Source: Zhuqueibacter pondensis | GTDB taxonomy: Bacteria > Zhuqueibacterota > Zhuqueibacteria > Zhuqueibacterales > Zhuqueibacteraceae | DNA length: 64,000 nt | Reading direction: 5' to 3' | NCBI GenBank assembly: GCA_034505955.1 | Contig: JAPDQK010000004.1 | Span: 1 to 64,000 of the forward strand | Shown: positions 7,630 to 16,767 of the stretch, piece by piece | How the letters are laid out: every line of letters starts with the position of its first letter | Numbering within the stretch: the first letter of the stretch is position 1 | The notes under the pieces: model-generated | What the model saw: the letters and a program-made list of their open reading frames with translations, nothing else | The model's database searches: none | What the model was told of the DNA's origin: nothing | Translations under genes and position numbers: made by a program

Positions 7630-10506
7630 ATGCCAAAATATTTTATCCTATTTCTGTGCTTTTGTGTTGGCTGCAGTACAACAACGCAAAAACGCCTGTA
7701 TACTCCAGGAGATTCCGAAGCAGCTGCAAACTGGGTTGAAAAAACTTTGGCACACATGACATTGCGCGAAAAACTTGGGCAGATGTTTTTTTATCATCTC
7801 GACACGAATTTTAAAACCAATGATGATCCCGCCTGGCAACAAATCAAAACGCTGGTTGAAAAGTACCATCTCGGTGGCGTACATCTCTGGCGAGGTGAGC
7901 CATACGCAACAGCGTATCTGACGAATCGCCTGCAGAGGCTGGCAAAAATTCCATTGCTCTTCACAGCCGATCTTGAACATGGCCTCGGTCGTTTCGGCGG
8001 CACGGATTTCCCGCCGAACATGGCGGTCGGTGCGACCGACGATGCGCAAATGCCATATCTCATGGGCCTGCACACGGCTCGGGAGGCACGTCGCCTCGGT
8101 ATTCATCTAACCTTTGCGCCGGTTGCTGATGTCAACAATAATCCCTTTAATCCCATCATCAATATACGCTCCTTTGGCGAGGATCCCGAGATGGTGGCAC
8201 GCTTTTCCGAAGCTTTCATTCGCGGTTGTCATGACGGCGGCTTGTTGACTACGGCCAAACATTTTCCCGGTCATGGCGATACTATGGAGGACTCACACAT
8301 CGAATTAGCCTATGTTCCAGCGGACAGCGCACGGCTGGAGCAAGTGGAGTTGGTGCCGTTCCGGCGTGCCATCGCTGCCGGTGTCGATTTCGTCATGACC
8401 GCGCATCTCAACGTGCGCGGCGTTAAAATGAATCCCTATGATGCTGCCACGGTCTCGCCGGAGATTATGACCGACTTGTTACGCCGGCGCCTCCAATTCG
8501 ATGGCGTGCTCATCACGGACTCCATGCGCATGTGGGCGATGACTCACAATTACACCGATCTGTTTGGGACAGTGCAGGCAGTCAAAGCCGGGGTCGATGT
8601 GATTCTCGTTCAAGAAAATGTACCTGAAATGATCGCGGAGTTGGAAAAACGCGTTCAATCCGGTGAAATCGCGATAACGAGCATCAATGCCTCGGTACGA
8701 CGAATTCTTCGCGCCAAAGCCAAAATTGGTTTGCACCGGCAGCGCTTTGTGAGCCTGGATTCACTGGCCACGCATCTTGCAACTTCAGAGGCAAGAAAGG
8801 CCTCCGCGACCATGGCCGGGCGTGCCATCACGCTTTTGAAAAACCATGGAAACATTTTGCCTCTCTCTTCCGCAGATACTGGTCGCGCTGTCATCATTGA
8901 GTTGTGGGATGAAACCCATGCCACCGGAATGAGCCCGTTTGTTCGCGAATTGTCACGCTATCTGACTAATTGGGAAAGTTATATCGTGACTCCTGAGTTC
9001 GATCAGGATAAATTTGCCAGGATTCTGAAGCATGTTCGGACCAGTCGCGTGCAAATTTGGGCGATCTACACACCTCTCCGCGCCTGGAAAGGTCATATCG
9101 CTTTGCCCGAAAGCTTGCAACCCTTTGCCGATTCATTATCCGCCACTGGAGTTCCGGCCGTGATCGTGAGTTTTGGTAATCCCTACATCTATCCGCAGGT
9201 GCAAGACGCGGCAGCGTACCTGGCAACCTTCGGCAGCAATGAAGTTATGGAAACGGCAGCTGCACGAGCGCTTGTCGGTGCTGCAGAAATTTCAGGGAAA
9301 CTGCCCATTTCGATTCCGGGATATTTTGAACGCGGTGCCGGCCTGAAGTTGTCAGCAACAGGAGCGCAGCCTTTGACGCAGATGATCATGCCACCATTGC
9401 GTCTGCGCGCCGGATTCCCGGAAGAAGTCCAAATGAATGCTGCCAAATTGGATTCTGTCCGCCTGCTGATGCAAAACGCGGTGCGGGATTCCGTTTTTCC
9501 AGGCGCGGTTTTGTTGGTGGCGCGCAATGGTCTCATCGTCAGGCATGAGGCTTTCGGCAAAATGGGCTACAACGAATTCGAGCGCCCCATGCCGCTGGAT
9601 GCAATTTTTGATCTCGCTTCGGTCACCAAAGCTGTTGCCACCACCACGTGCTGCATGCTGCTTTATGAGCGCGGATTGCTTGATCTCGACGCGCCGGTGC
9701 AAAAATTTTTGCCGGAATTTCTGGGCCCCGGCAAAGAGAAAGTGACCATCCGTCATTTACTCACGCATAGCTCGGGTTTGGCTGCCTTTCGCCGCTATTT
9801 TGCCGACCATCATGCGCCCGGTGAGATCATCACGACGATACTCAACGAACCACTTGAAAATCCGCCCGGTACCAAAATGGTCTACTCCGACCTGGGGATC
9901 ATTCTCTTGGGAAAAATCATCGAAAAAGTATCGGGCCAACCACTCGAGGTTTTCTGCCGGTCGCAGATATTCGAGCCGCTCAAAATGAATGAAACTTTCT
10001 ACAATCCACCGCCAGCATTGCTGCCGCGCATCGTGCCGACGGAATTCGATCCATGGCGGGGCCGCGTGGTGCATGGCCAAGTACATGATGAAAATGCCTT
10101 TGCCTTGGGCGGCGTTTCCGGACATGCCGGGTTGTTTTCAACGGCGCGGGATTTGGCGACGTTTCTGCAAATGCTGCTCAACATGGGCGCTTATGAAAAT
10201 GGTCGACTCTTGAAGCCGGAAACTGTAGCGCTATTCACCGCGCGTCAAAACCTCGTTTCCGGCAGTAGCCGTGCCCTCGGCTGGGATACGGCAGACGGAA
10301 CAAACTCCGCCGGCCACCTTATGAGTTCTCGTGCCTTCGGCCACACCGGTTTTACCGGCACCTCGGTATGGGTCGATCCCGAGAAGAATCTCTTTGTCAT
10401 CCTCCTTTCCAACCGCGTGCATCCGACACGGAGCAATCAGCGGCTTGTTTCTTTTCGAGCCAGGTTGCATGATGCGGTCATGCGCGCGGTTGAGGGGTCG
10501 CAATAA
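7630..10506 (+). CDS. GH3 beta-N-acetylhexosaminidase fused to a class C-type serine hydrolase (lipoprotein)
   Basis: A 958-residue lipoprotein (lipobox-like CVGC, Cys about 15) with two enzymes in one chain. Residues about 35-380 are a glycoside hydrolase family 3 domain of the NagZ type: the loop motif KHFPGHGDTMEDSH begins at K210 and the nucleophile is D297 in LITDSMRMW. A GH3 C-terminal-like segment runs to about 590. Residues about 610-950 are a beta-lactamase/penicillin-binding fold: SxxK at S664-V-T-K667, YxN-like Y752-S-D754, and H905-T-G in place of KTG. GH3-serine hydrolase fusions are known in Bacteroidetes. The likely role is release of N-acetylhexosamine from muropeptides or chitin-like sugars, with a D,D-peptidase or esterase activity in the second half. 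The promoter is at 7513-7541. No Shine-Dalgarno is obvious. Confidence 0.93.
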   Translation: MPKYFILFLCFCVGCSTTTQKRLYTPGDSEAAANWVEKTLAHMTLREKLGQMFFYHLDTNFKTNDDPAWQQIKTLVEKYHLGGVHLWRGEPYATAYLTNRLQRLAKIPLLFTADLEHGLGRFGGTDFPPNMAVGATDDAQMPYLMGLHTAREARRLGIHLTFAPVADVNNNPFNPIINIRSFGEDPEMVARFSEAFIRGCHDGGLLTTAKHFPGHGDTMEDSHIELAYVPADSARLEQVELVPFRRAIAAGVDFVMTAHLNVRGVKMNPYDAATVSPEIMTDLLRRRLQFDGVLITDSMRMWAMTHNYTDLFGTVQAVKAGVDVILVQENVPEMIAELEKRVQSGEIAITSINASVRRILRAKAKIGLHRQRFVSLDSLATHLATSEARKASATMAGRAITLLKNHGNILPLSSADTGRAVIIELWDETHATGMSPFVRELSRYLTNWESYIVTPEFDQDKFARILKHVRTSRVQIWAIYTPLRAWKGHIALPESLQPFADSLSATGVPAVIVSFGNPYIYPQVQDAAAYLATFGSNEVMETAAARALVGAAEISGKLPISIPGYFERGAGLKLSATGAQPLTQMIMPPLRLRAGFPEEVQMNAAKLDSVRLLMQNAVRDSVFPGAVLLVARNGLIVRHEAFGKMGYNEFERPMPLDAIFDLASVTKAVATTTCCMLLYERGLLDLDAPVQKFLPEFLGPGKEKVTIRHLLTHSSGLAAFRRYFADHHAPGEIITTILNEPLENPPGTKMVYSDLGIILLGKIIEKVSGQPLEVFCRSQIFEPLKMNETFYNPPPALLPRIVPTEFDPWRGRVVHGQVHDENAFALGGVSGHAGLFSTARDLATFLQMLLNMGAYENGRLLKPETVALFTARQNLVSGSSRALGWDTADGTNSAGHLMSSRAFGHTGFTGTSVWVDPEKNLFVILLSNRVHPTRSNQRLVSFRARLHDAVMRAVEGSQ

Positions 10507-10578
10507 AGCAAGCAAACTCTCCCGCGCCAATTTGAAAAGAGGCAAGTGGAATTGGATTTTGAGCTGAGAAGCCGTAAT

Positions 10579-11310
10579 ATGAATGCAAAAATTTTTGCGG
10601 CATTGGCTGCCGCGATTACAGCAGGTGAGCCGGTGGTCCTGGCGACCATCATTCGTGGTGCAGAGAATGAAATAGGCCGCCATTTGTTGATTCGCCGGGA
10701 TGGTAGTAGCAGCGGCGATTTTGAAGATCCGACACTGGTCGCGCGGTTGCAAAAATTGGCCGCAGTCTGGTTTCAACAGGAACGTGCGGAAACACTCCAA
10801 GATGGCGAGCGCGAGATTTTTTTGGAATCGTATTTCTCGCCGCCGAAGTTGATCGTTGTCGGTGCGGTGCACATTGCCATCCCACTCGTGCAGTTTGCCA
10901 AGGAATTGGGATTTCAGGTTTTTATCGTGGATCCGCGTCCGACTTTTGCCACCACAGCTCGTTTCCCGCATGTTGAGGCCATTATCCAGCGCTGGCCCGA
11001 TGAGGCACTGCCGGAAATCGGTATCGACGCGAGCACCTCGGTGGTGATACTTTCACATGATCCGAAACTGGATGACCCGGCGATCAAGGTTTCATTGCAG
11101 CATGCTCCGGCTTATATTGGTGTGCTCGGCAGCCGCAGAACCCATGAGAAACGGCTGCAGCGTTTGAGGCAGGAGGGACTCACTGATACGCAGTTGGTGC
11201 GGTTACATGGGCCTGTCGGTCTCGACATTGGCAGCCGGACCCCGGCGGAAATTGCGCTGAGCATCATGGCTGAAATCGTTGCGGTGCGACGGGGGGCGGT
11301 TGCTGATTAA
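10579..11310 (+). CDS. XdhC/CoxI-family protein
   Basis: 243 residues from ATG 10579. An upstream in-frame start at 10546 is possible, but similarity begins at MNAKIFAAL. XdhC-like proteins protect or deliver the molybdenum cofactor to xanthine dehydrogenase/CO dehydrogenase-type enzymes. The C-terminal half shows the XdhC Rossmann domain: KLIVVGAVHIAIPL (the usual GAGHVA is degenerate here), DPRPTFAT and the strongly conserved LGSRRTHEKRL. The N-terminal half keeps GEPVVLATII but lacks the usual GSSPR motif. No molybdenum hydroxylase subunit is present in the window, so the partner is elsewhere or the role differs. It starts about 70 bp after the GH3 fusion gene and is probably co-transcribed with it. 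Confidence 0.8.
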   Translation: MNAKIFAALAAAITAGEPVVLATIIRGAENEIGRHLLIRRDGSSSGDFEDPTLVARLQKLAAVWFQQERAETLQDGEREIFLESYFSPPKLIVVGAVHIAIPLVQFAKELGFQVFIVDPRPTFATTARFPHVEAIIQRWPDEALPEIGIDASTSVVILSHDPKLDDPAIKVSLQHAPAYIGVLGSRRTHEKRLQRLRQEGLTDTQLVRLHGPVGLDIGSRTPAEIALSIMAEIVAVRRGAVAD

Positions 11311-11362
11311 GCTGTCAGTTAGTTTCAGTTCTTCCGTTTTCCACAGTTTCCCAAAAAATTAC

Positions 11363-11391
11363 TTGACAAAGAGCATGGGATTTTGTATAAT
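11363..11391 (+). promoter_or_regulatory. Consensus sigma70 promoter of the LacI-family gene
   Basis: Perfect TTGACA (11363-11368), a 17-bp spacer and perfect TATAAT (11386-11391). The expected transcription start is about 11398-11399, the first base of the palindrome described next, leaving a leader of about 100 nt before ATG 11499. Confidence 0.85.
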
Positions 11392-11398
11392 GCCAACA

Positions 11399-11420
11399 TC
11401 TGTGGAAGGGCTTCCACAGA
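11399..11420. promoter_or_regulatory. Perfect 22-bp palindrome: probable LacI-family operator
   Basis: TCTGTGGAAG-GG-CTTCCACAGA is a 10-bp perfect inverted repeat with a 2-bp centre, beginning 8 bp after the -10 box so that it covers +1 to +22. A repressor bound here would block transcription, and the gene 80 bp downstream encodes a LacI-family repressor, so autoregulation is the natural reading. I found no second copy of this exact sequence in the window. A leader hairpin is an alternative role. Confidence 0.7.
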
Positions 11421-11498
11421 AATGCCTGCTGTCATTTGTTTTACTTCAGTTGAGAGCACTAAATTAAGGTCAGTGGATAACCTCTACTCAGGTCCTGC

Positions 11499-12563
11499 AT
11501 GGCGGTGACGATCTACGAAGTCGCGCGAAAAGCCGGGGTCGGGATCGGGACAGTCTCCCGGGTGCTCAATAATAGCACCCAAATTTCCCCGAAGACGCGC
11601 GACCGAGTTCTTAGAGTCATCAAAGCTCTCAATTACCAGCCTCATCCCTTGGCGCAGGGCTTGGCGCGCAAAAAGTCTCTTACCATCGCGGCCCTCGTGC
11701 CTTTTTTTACCGGTCATTTCTACGTTGAGTTGCTCAAAGGCATTCAGCAGGCCACCTCACTGCACAAATACGACCTCATTCTGTATTGCATTGACGACTT
11801 GCAAAAAAAGGATACTTATCTCAAGCGCACGCTGCAGCAGCGCCGCGTCGATGGGGTTCTGCTCATTTCATTGTCACTCCCGGAAAATTACGCCAAGGAA
11901 TTTCGGCGCCGCAAGTTGCCTTTGGTGTTGGTCGATGCTTTTCATCCGGAATTTGATTCCATCACCGTGAACAACCAGGCCGGCGCTTATATGGCGGTGC
12001 AGCATCTGATTCGTCTCGGCCACCAGCGCCTGGCCATGATCACCGGCCATCGCGAAAGTGTGCCGGCGCAACATCGCCATCTCGGATGCGAACGCGCTTT
12101 GACCGAAGCTGGCATGACTTTGCCGGAAAACATGATGATCAGTAGCGATACTCTGCCGGGCAAGGCTGTTCGAGTGAATGACGGTTTTAATAAAGAAACC
12201 GGATATTGGGGCATGCGACAATTGCTGCAGCTGAATGGCCAACGCCCGACCGGGGTTTTTATTGCCAGTGACATTCAGGCGCTGGGTGCCATGCAAGCGG
12301 TGAAGGAATTCGGCCTGCGCATTCCGGAGGATATTGCAATGGTGGGCTTTGACGATATCGAACTGGCTGAATATGTCGGTCTCACCACGGTTCGGCAGCC
12401 GATGTTTCATATGGGCAAACAAGGTGTCGAAAGGTTGATGGAACTCATGGACAATCCGGATTTGCCTCGACAGCACGTTTTGATCGAAACGGAGTTGGTG
12501 GTGCGCGAGAGTTGCGGTATGCACAAAACCATGAGCCATTTACAAGCAGGAAAACCCGGTTAA
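11499..12563 (+). CDS. LacI-family transcriptional regulator
   Basis: 354 residues, the usual length for the family. An N-terminal helix-turn-helix (TIYEVARKAGVGIGTVSRVL, about 4-23) and hinge (HPLAQGLARKKS) are followed by a periplasmic-binding-protein-like effector domain (about 62-340: TIAALVPFFTGHFYVELLKG, QRRVDGVLLISL, PTGVFIASDIQALGAMQAV, AMVGFDDIELAEYVGLTTV). Such proteins sense a sugar or sugar phosphate in the cytoplasm. It has its own consensus promoter with a palindrome at the start site and is followed after about 50 bp by an SGNH-TPR gene. The alpha-glucan genes downstream suggest a maltose/maltodextrin-type effector, which is inference. Confidence 0.93.
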   Translation: MAVTIYEVARKAGVGIGTVSRVLNNSTQISPKTRDRVLRVIKALNYQPHPLAQGLARKKSLTIAALVPFFTGHFYVELLKGIQQATSLHKYDLILYCIDDLQKKDTYLKRTLQQRRVDGVLLISLSLPENYAKEFRRRKLPLVLVDAFHPEFDSITVNNQAGAYMAVQHLIRLGHQRLAMITGHRESVPAQHRHLGCERALTEAGMTLPENMMISSDTLPGKAVRVNDGFNKETGYWGMRQLLQLNGQRPTGVFIASDIQALGAMQAVKEFGLRIPEDIAMVGFDDIELAEYVGLTTVRQPMFHMGKQGVERLMELMDNPDLPRQHVLIETELVVRESCGMHKTMSHLQAGKPG

Positions 12564-12614
12564 TATCCTGCCAGGCTTGAATTGCCGGGTCCATGGAAGC
12601 ACCGGGAATTGGAC

Positions 12615-14699
12615 ATGCCTGAGCTGAGTGCTGAACAAAAAAAGCAAATTGAAATACTGGCGCGAACGCACTCCGGCGCCAAGATCGCCAAAAAGCTGCG
12701 ATTGGATCCACGCCAGGTGCAAATGCAGCTCGAGGCGATTGCTCGGCAGCGCCGGCGCCGGCGCGAGCGGATTTTTCGGCTCGTCATGCTGACGTTTCCT
12801 GTATTTTTTTTCTTCGGGATTGAATTTATCCTGCGCGCGTTGCATTACGGCGGCAATCTTGCTTTGTTTATTCCCTCGGAAACCATGCCGGGCTACTTGC
12901 AAGTCAACGAAAACGTGGGCCGGCGCTATTTTGCCGCGGCAGATATTACGCCGGAAACTTCGCATGATCTTTTTCGCGCGCAGAAAGCTGCCAATGCCTA
13001 TCGCGTCTTTGTTCTTGGCGAATCCACCACTGCGGGTTATCCCTACATGTACAACGGCAGCATGTCCAAAATGCTGTACCAGCGTTTGCTGGATTATTTT
13101 CCCGAGCGCGAGATCGAAGTCGTCAATCTAGCCATGCCGGCGATCAATAGTTTTTCGCTGCGTGATCTCACGCCCGAGGCGCTTGCGCAAAAGCCTGACG
13201 CGCTCATCATTTATTGCGGCCACAATGAATTTTATGGCGCGCTCGGTGTCGGCTCGACCGAGTCGCTCGGCCGCTGGCGCAGGATGATCAATCTCTATCT
13301 GCGTTTACAACGTTTGAAAATCATGCTGTTTCTGCGTGATCAGCTCGAAGCGGTCAAAAAATGGATGCACTCGCCGGCAAAACGAATCGCGGCGCACACG
13401 ACGTTGATGGAAGAGATGGTCGCGGAGGAGCAAATTCCCCATCACAGCGCATTGTATCAACGGGCGCAGGAGTTTTTTAAAGCCAATCTCACGGAAATTA
13501 TCTTGACCGCGCAGCGACAGGGCGTGCGAGTTTTGCTTTGCAATCTCGTGAGCAATGTGCGCGATCTGCCGCCTTTCGTTTCGCTGTATGCTCCTCACAA
13601 CGACCGCGTCGCTTATGAGCGCGCCCTCTCACGCGGCGCGCAACTCGCCGCTGCTGGAAAATTCACCGAGGCGCTTGCGCTTTATGATTCTTTGCAACGT
13701 GTGGATGACTCGCCAGCCCTCCTGCATTTTCAAATCGGCAAATGTCTGGAAGCGATGGGGAATTTTGCCGAAGCGCGGCAGGCTTACGAGAAGGCACGGG
13801 ATTTCGATGTCCTGCGATTTCGTGCCAGCACCGATTTCAACACTGCGGTTCAAGAAGTTGCCCAAGCCACCGGCGCGGTGCTGGTGGATATGGAAGCCGC
13901 TTTTGAACAAGTTTCTCCCCATGGTTTGATCGGCAACAATTTGATGCTCGAGCATGTGCATCCCAATGTTGAAGGTTATTTCCTGATGGGCCGCGAGCTT
14001 TGTCGCGCCATGCGGGAAAATGGTTTTATCTCAGACAAATGGGATGAAACGCGCGCCAAACCCGACTCGGTCTATTGGCAGGAACGTGGCGTCACCGCGC
14101 TCGACGAAGAGATCGCGCGCATTCGCATTGATGTGCTGACCCACAACTGGCCGTTTGTTCCAAAAGACCGGGTGGTGGGTTTTCGCTATCAACCCCAAAA
14201 TCTTCTCCAAAAGCTGGCTTACGCCGCGTGGAAGCGCGAAGAAACCTGGGAAAAGGTTCACGTGCTGCTCGCCGAAGATTATGAGCAGCACGGCCAGCTC
14301 GACTTGGCGGCGAAAGAGTACGAAGCCATCATTTTGCAAACGCCCTACAATGTCTCTCCCTACCTCCGCGCCGGTATTCTTTACACGAAATTGCAAGACT
14401 ACGACCGGGCTTTTGATCGGTTGACCAAATCGCTCGCTCTTGAACCAAGCGCCGACGCTTACAAAATTATCGGCGCCATTCTACTCCATCGCCGCCAGCC
14501 GGAGAAAGCCGTTTTTTATTTACAGAAGGCTTCACAATTGGAACCGTCAAATGAACAAACGCTTTATAATTTGGCCAGCGCCTGTTTGATGGTTGGACAA
14601 ATCGAAGAAGCGCAAAAAGCTTTGGCAAAATTGGAAAGATTGATTCCTGGCAGCGCCCAGGTTGAGCAATTGAAAAAGATGTTGGTACGGTTACATTAA
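12615..14699 (+). CDS. Membrane-anchored HTH-like / SGNH hydrolase / TPR protein, copy 1
   Basis: 694 residues from ATG 12615; an in-frame TTG at 12582 is less likely because the paralogue at 27031 aligns from this point. The N-terminus (about 5-42, SGAKIAKKLRLDPRQVQ) looks like a small helix-turn-helix. An Arg-rich stretch (R44-R52) and one transmembrane helix (53-73) follow, so the N-terminus should be cytoplasmic and the rest periplasmic. An SGNH/GDSL esterase-like domain has the nucleophile motif GES137TT, a block III-like GH203NEFYG and the catalytic H449 in EHVHPN. TPR-like repeats lie at about 335-390 and 540-690. It follows the LacI-family gene by about 50 bp. It could deacylate cell-surface or incoming glycans. 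The substrate is unknown. Confidence 0.85.
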   Translation: MPELSAEQKKQIEILARTHSGAKIAKKLRLDPRQVQMQLEAIARQRRRRRERIFRLVMLTFPVFFFFGIEFILRALHYGGNLALFIPSETMPGYLQVNENVGRRYFAAADITPETSHDLFRAQKAANAYRVFVLGESTTAGYPYMYNGSMSKMLYQRLLDYFPEREIEVVNLAMPAINSFSLRDLTPEALAQKPDALIIYCGHNEFYGALGVGSTESLGRWRRMINLYLRLQRLKIMLFLRDQLEAVKKWMHSPAKRIAAHTTLMEEMVAEEQIPHHSALYQRAQEFFKANLTEIILTAQRQGVRVLLCNLVSNVRDLPPFVSLYAPHNDRVAYERALSRGAQLAAAGKFTEALALYDSLQRVDDSPALLHFQIGKCLEAMGNFAEARQAYEKARDFDVLRFRASTDFNTAVQEVAQATGAVLVDMEAAFEQVSPHGLIGNNLMLEHVHPNVEGYFLMGRELCRAMRENGFISDKWDETRAKPDSVYWQERGVTALDEEIARIRIDVLTHNWPFVPKDRVVGFRYQPQNLLQKLAYAAWKREETWEKVHVLLAEDYEQHGQLDLAAKEYEAIILQTPYNVSPYLRAGILYTKLQDYDRAFDRLTKSLALEPSADAYKIIGAILLHRRQPEKAVFYLQKASQLEPSNEQTLYNLASACLMVGQIEEAQKALAKLERLIPGSAQVEQLKKMLVRLH

Positions 14700-14752
14700 G
14701 TCGACACCCCTCAATCCTGATGCCTTTTTAGACGTTGTCGAAACGTAACAAG

Positions 14753-14838
14753 CTCACAGCGTAGGCTGTGAGTGATTGAAGGATGAGCTAAAGCAAAAGC
14801 AATTATATCATCATGGAAGCCCACATCGCAAGATGTGG
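14753..14838 (+). repeat. Two tetraloop hairpins before the parvulin gene
   Basis: CTCACAGC-GTAG-GCTGTGAG (14753-14772) and CCACATC-GCAA-GATGTGG (14821-14838, a GNRA loop) are perfect short hairpins in the 180-bp space between two genes. Neither is followed by a T-run, so they are not classical terminators. They may be small dispersed repeats or mRNA-stabilising elements. Confidence 0.5.
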
Positions 14839-14881
14839 ATGCGTCAAACCGCGTGTTTCAGCGATAATTTTTGATGCCAAA

Positions 14882-16600
14882 ATGATTCGTTCGAGAAGGC
14901 TGAATTATTTTGTCCACAATCATTTTGCCTTTAGTTGGCATGTGCTTGCGACGCTGGGAATCGGATTGGCAATCGTTTTCATGGCTTGCAGCAGGAAAAG
15001 TGATTCGAATCCGGCAGTAGCGCGCGTAGCCAATCGCCTAATCACCCAGCAGGCATATGAGCAGCGTCTGAAAAATCTGACCATGCTCACGCCGGTTGAC
15101 AATGCGCAGATTCGTGACGCCTTGTTACAGGCAATGATAGACGAGCAGGTGCTGTTGCTGGAGGCCGACCGCCGGGGATTGCGCGAGCAGGAAGATTTCA
15201 AGCACCGTGCGGAATCCTTCCGGATTGATGCCGTGCTCGAAGCTTATCGTGAATCACTGGTCGATACGGTCACCGTTCAGGAATCCGAAATCAAAGAAGC
15301 TTTCGCCCTCGCGCATGAGAAAGCGGCAGCGCGACATCTCTATGCGCCAACCTTGGAAGAGGCCAACGCCTTGTATGAAAAGCTGCGAGCCGGTGCCACT
15401 TTTGAAGAGCTCGCCCCGCAAGTTTTCAAAGATTATCGTTTGGCCAGTACCGGCGGCTATCTCGGCTACCTCAAATGGGAAGATATGGATCCGACTTTTG
15501 CCGCTGAAGCCCAGAAGCTGAAAAAAGGCGAAATCTCCAAACCGGTGCGCACGAAATACGGCTACAGCATCATCAAGCTGGAAGATCGCGTCCGTGAGTC
15601 GTTTCTCACTGAAACCGAATATGGGCAGCAGCGCAAAAAGCTCAAATGGGTGACCGAGCATCGCAAGCGCGCGCGGACCATCATGAAGCTGGATGCGGAA
15701 ACTCTTGCCGGTTTGCACATACAATTCAATCAGGCCACCCTCGATCAGATGTGGCAGCAAATTCAACAAGCGCGAGCGGATTCCAACCAGCGCATAGAAT
15801 CAGACAGCGATTTTGCAGTATTGCCGCCAACTGCGATGGTGGCGACGGTGGCCGGCAAAGCGTGGACGGTCAAAGATTTTCAAGAGCGCGCGGTGTGGAC
15901 TTCGGCGCGGCAGCGGAATAAAATTCAAAGCATCCATGATCTGAAAGATTTTATCAGTGGGCTGGCATTGCGTGAGGAATACTTGCGCCGGGCGAAGGAT
16001 GCCGGGTTTGAGAAGGACCCGAAAGTGCAGCAGCGCATCCGGGACAATGAAAACCGCTTTCTCATTGAAAAAATGAAAAGCTTGTTGACCGACACCGTGC
16101 GCGTGCCGGAGGACTCTTTGCGCCAGGTTTATCAAGAGCAGCCGCAATATCAAATTTATCCGGCGATGATGAAGTTGCGCGAAATCACCGTTACCAGCCG
16201 CGAGCAGGCAAATTTGATTTTGCGACAACTCAAAGCCGGGGTAAATTTTGCCGAGCTGGCCAAACGCTATTCGGTGCGCAAGTGGACCGCCGAACGCGGC
16301 GGGGAGGTCGGCTATGTGATGGAGGGGGAGTTGGGCCAATGGGGTAAAGCGATTTTCAAATTGAAAAAAGGCGAATTCGGCGGGCCGTATCAGCAGGACG
16401 CCTACTTCACCATCGTACAGGTTTTGGACATCAAACCGGCACGGCAGAAAACTTTTGTAGAGGCAAAACCGGACATCGAGGAAGTGCTGCTTCCGGTTTT
16501 CAAACAACGCGCTTTGGAAAAACAGCTTCAGGCGCTGCGCCAGCCGTTGACGATTGAAGTTGATCAGAAAGTTTTGGAGCAGGTCAAATCACCGTTGTGA
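14882..16600 (+). CDS. Parvulin-type peptidyl-prolyl isomerase lipoprotein (SurA/PrsA-like)
   Basis: 572 residues from ATG 14882, chosen because it places a hydrophobic stretch and lipobox (IVFMAC, Cys36) correctly; an in-frame ATG at 14813 would add 23 residues with a poor signal. A SurA-like N-terminal chaperone segment is followed by a parvulin domain (about 160-250: ATFEELAPQVFKDY, GGYLGYLKWEDM, KKGEISKPVRTKYGYSIIKL) and a second near the C-terminus (about 425-520: VNFAELAKRYS, GGEVGYVMEGEL, FKLKKGEFGGPY). It should assist folding of outer-membrane barrels or exported proteins. Its position immediately before a TonB receptor and large secreted proteins fits a dedicated chaperone, but this is inference. 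Confidence 0.88.
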   Translation: MIRSRRLNYFVHNHFAFSWHVLATLGIGLAIVFMACSRKSDSNPAVARVANRLITQQAYEQRLKNLTMLTPVDNAQIRDALLQAMIDEQVLLLEADRRGLREQEDFKHRAESFRIDAVLEAYRESLVDTVTVQESEIKEAFALAHEKAAARHLYAPTLEEANALYEKLRAGATFEELAPQVFKDYRLASTGGYLGYLKWEDMDPTFAAEAQKLKKGEISKPVRTKYGYSIIKLEDRVRESFLTETEYGQQRKKLKWVTEHRKRARTIMKLDAETLAGLHIQFNQATLDQMWQQIQQARADSNQRIESDSDFAVLPPTAMVATVAGKAWTVKDFQERAVWTSARQRNKIQSIHDLKDFISGLALREEYLRRAKDAGFEKDPKVQQRIRDNENRFLIEKMKSLLTDTVRVPEDSLRQVYQEQPQYQIYPAMMKLREITVTSREQANLILRQLKAGVNFAELAKRYSVRKWTAERGGEVGYVMEGELGQWGKAIFKLKKGEFGGPYQQDAYFTIVQVLDIKPARQKTFVEAKPDIEEVLLPVFKQRALEKQLQALRQPLTIEVDQKVLEQVKSPL

Positions 16601-16767
16601 GAACCGAAAACCTTTATAAACAGAGCAAGTTTTTCCATCCATGGAAAGGAATCCTGCGCCAGATAAAAACCTATGAGCGCAGCCCATGCGGAAAAACCCT
16701 CGAAATTCCACTTTTTTGAGCGCTGTAAAAAAATTTTTGCAAATTGTGACAAAAAAGGAGAGAAGGT

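Noticed and set aside
10231..10971. 246-codon minus-strand frame
   Set aside because: It is antisense to the end of the GH3 fusion and the XdhC gene, both with clear family motifs.
16632..16647. Palindrome TTTCCAT-CC-ATGGAAA upstream of the TonB receptor as a second LacI-family operator
   Set aside because: The half-sites differ in sequence and orientation from the palindrome at 11399-11420, so it cannot be claimed as the same operator.
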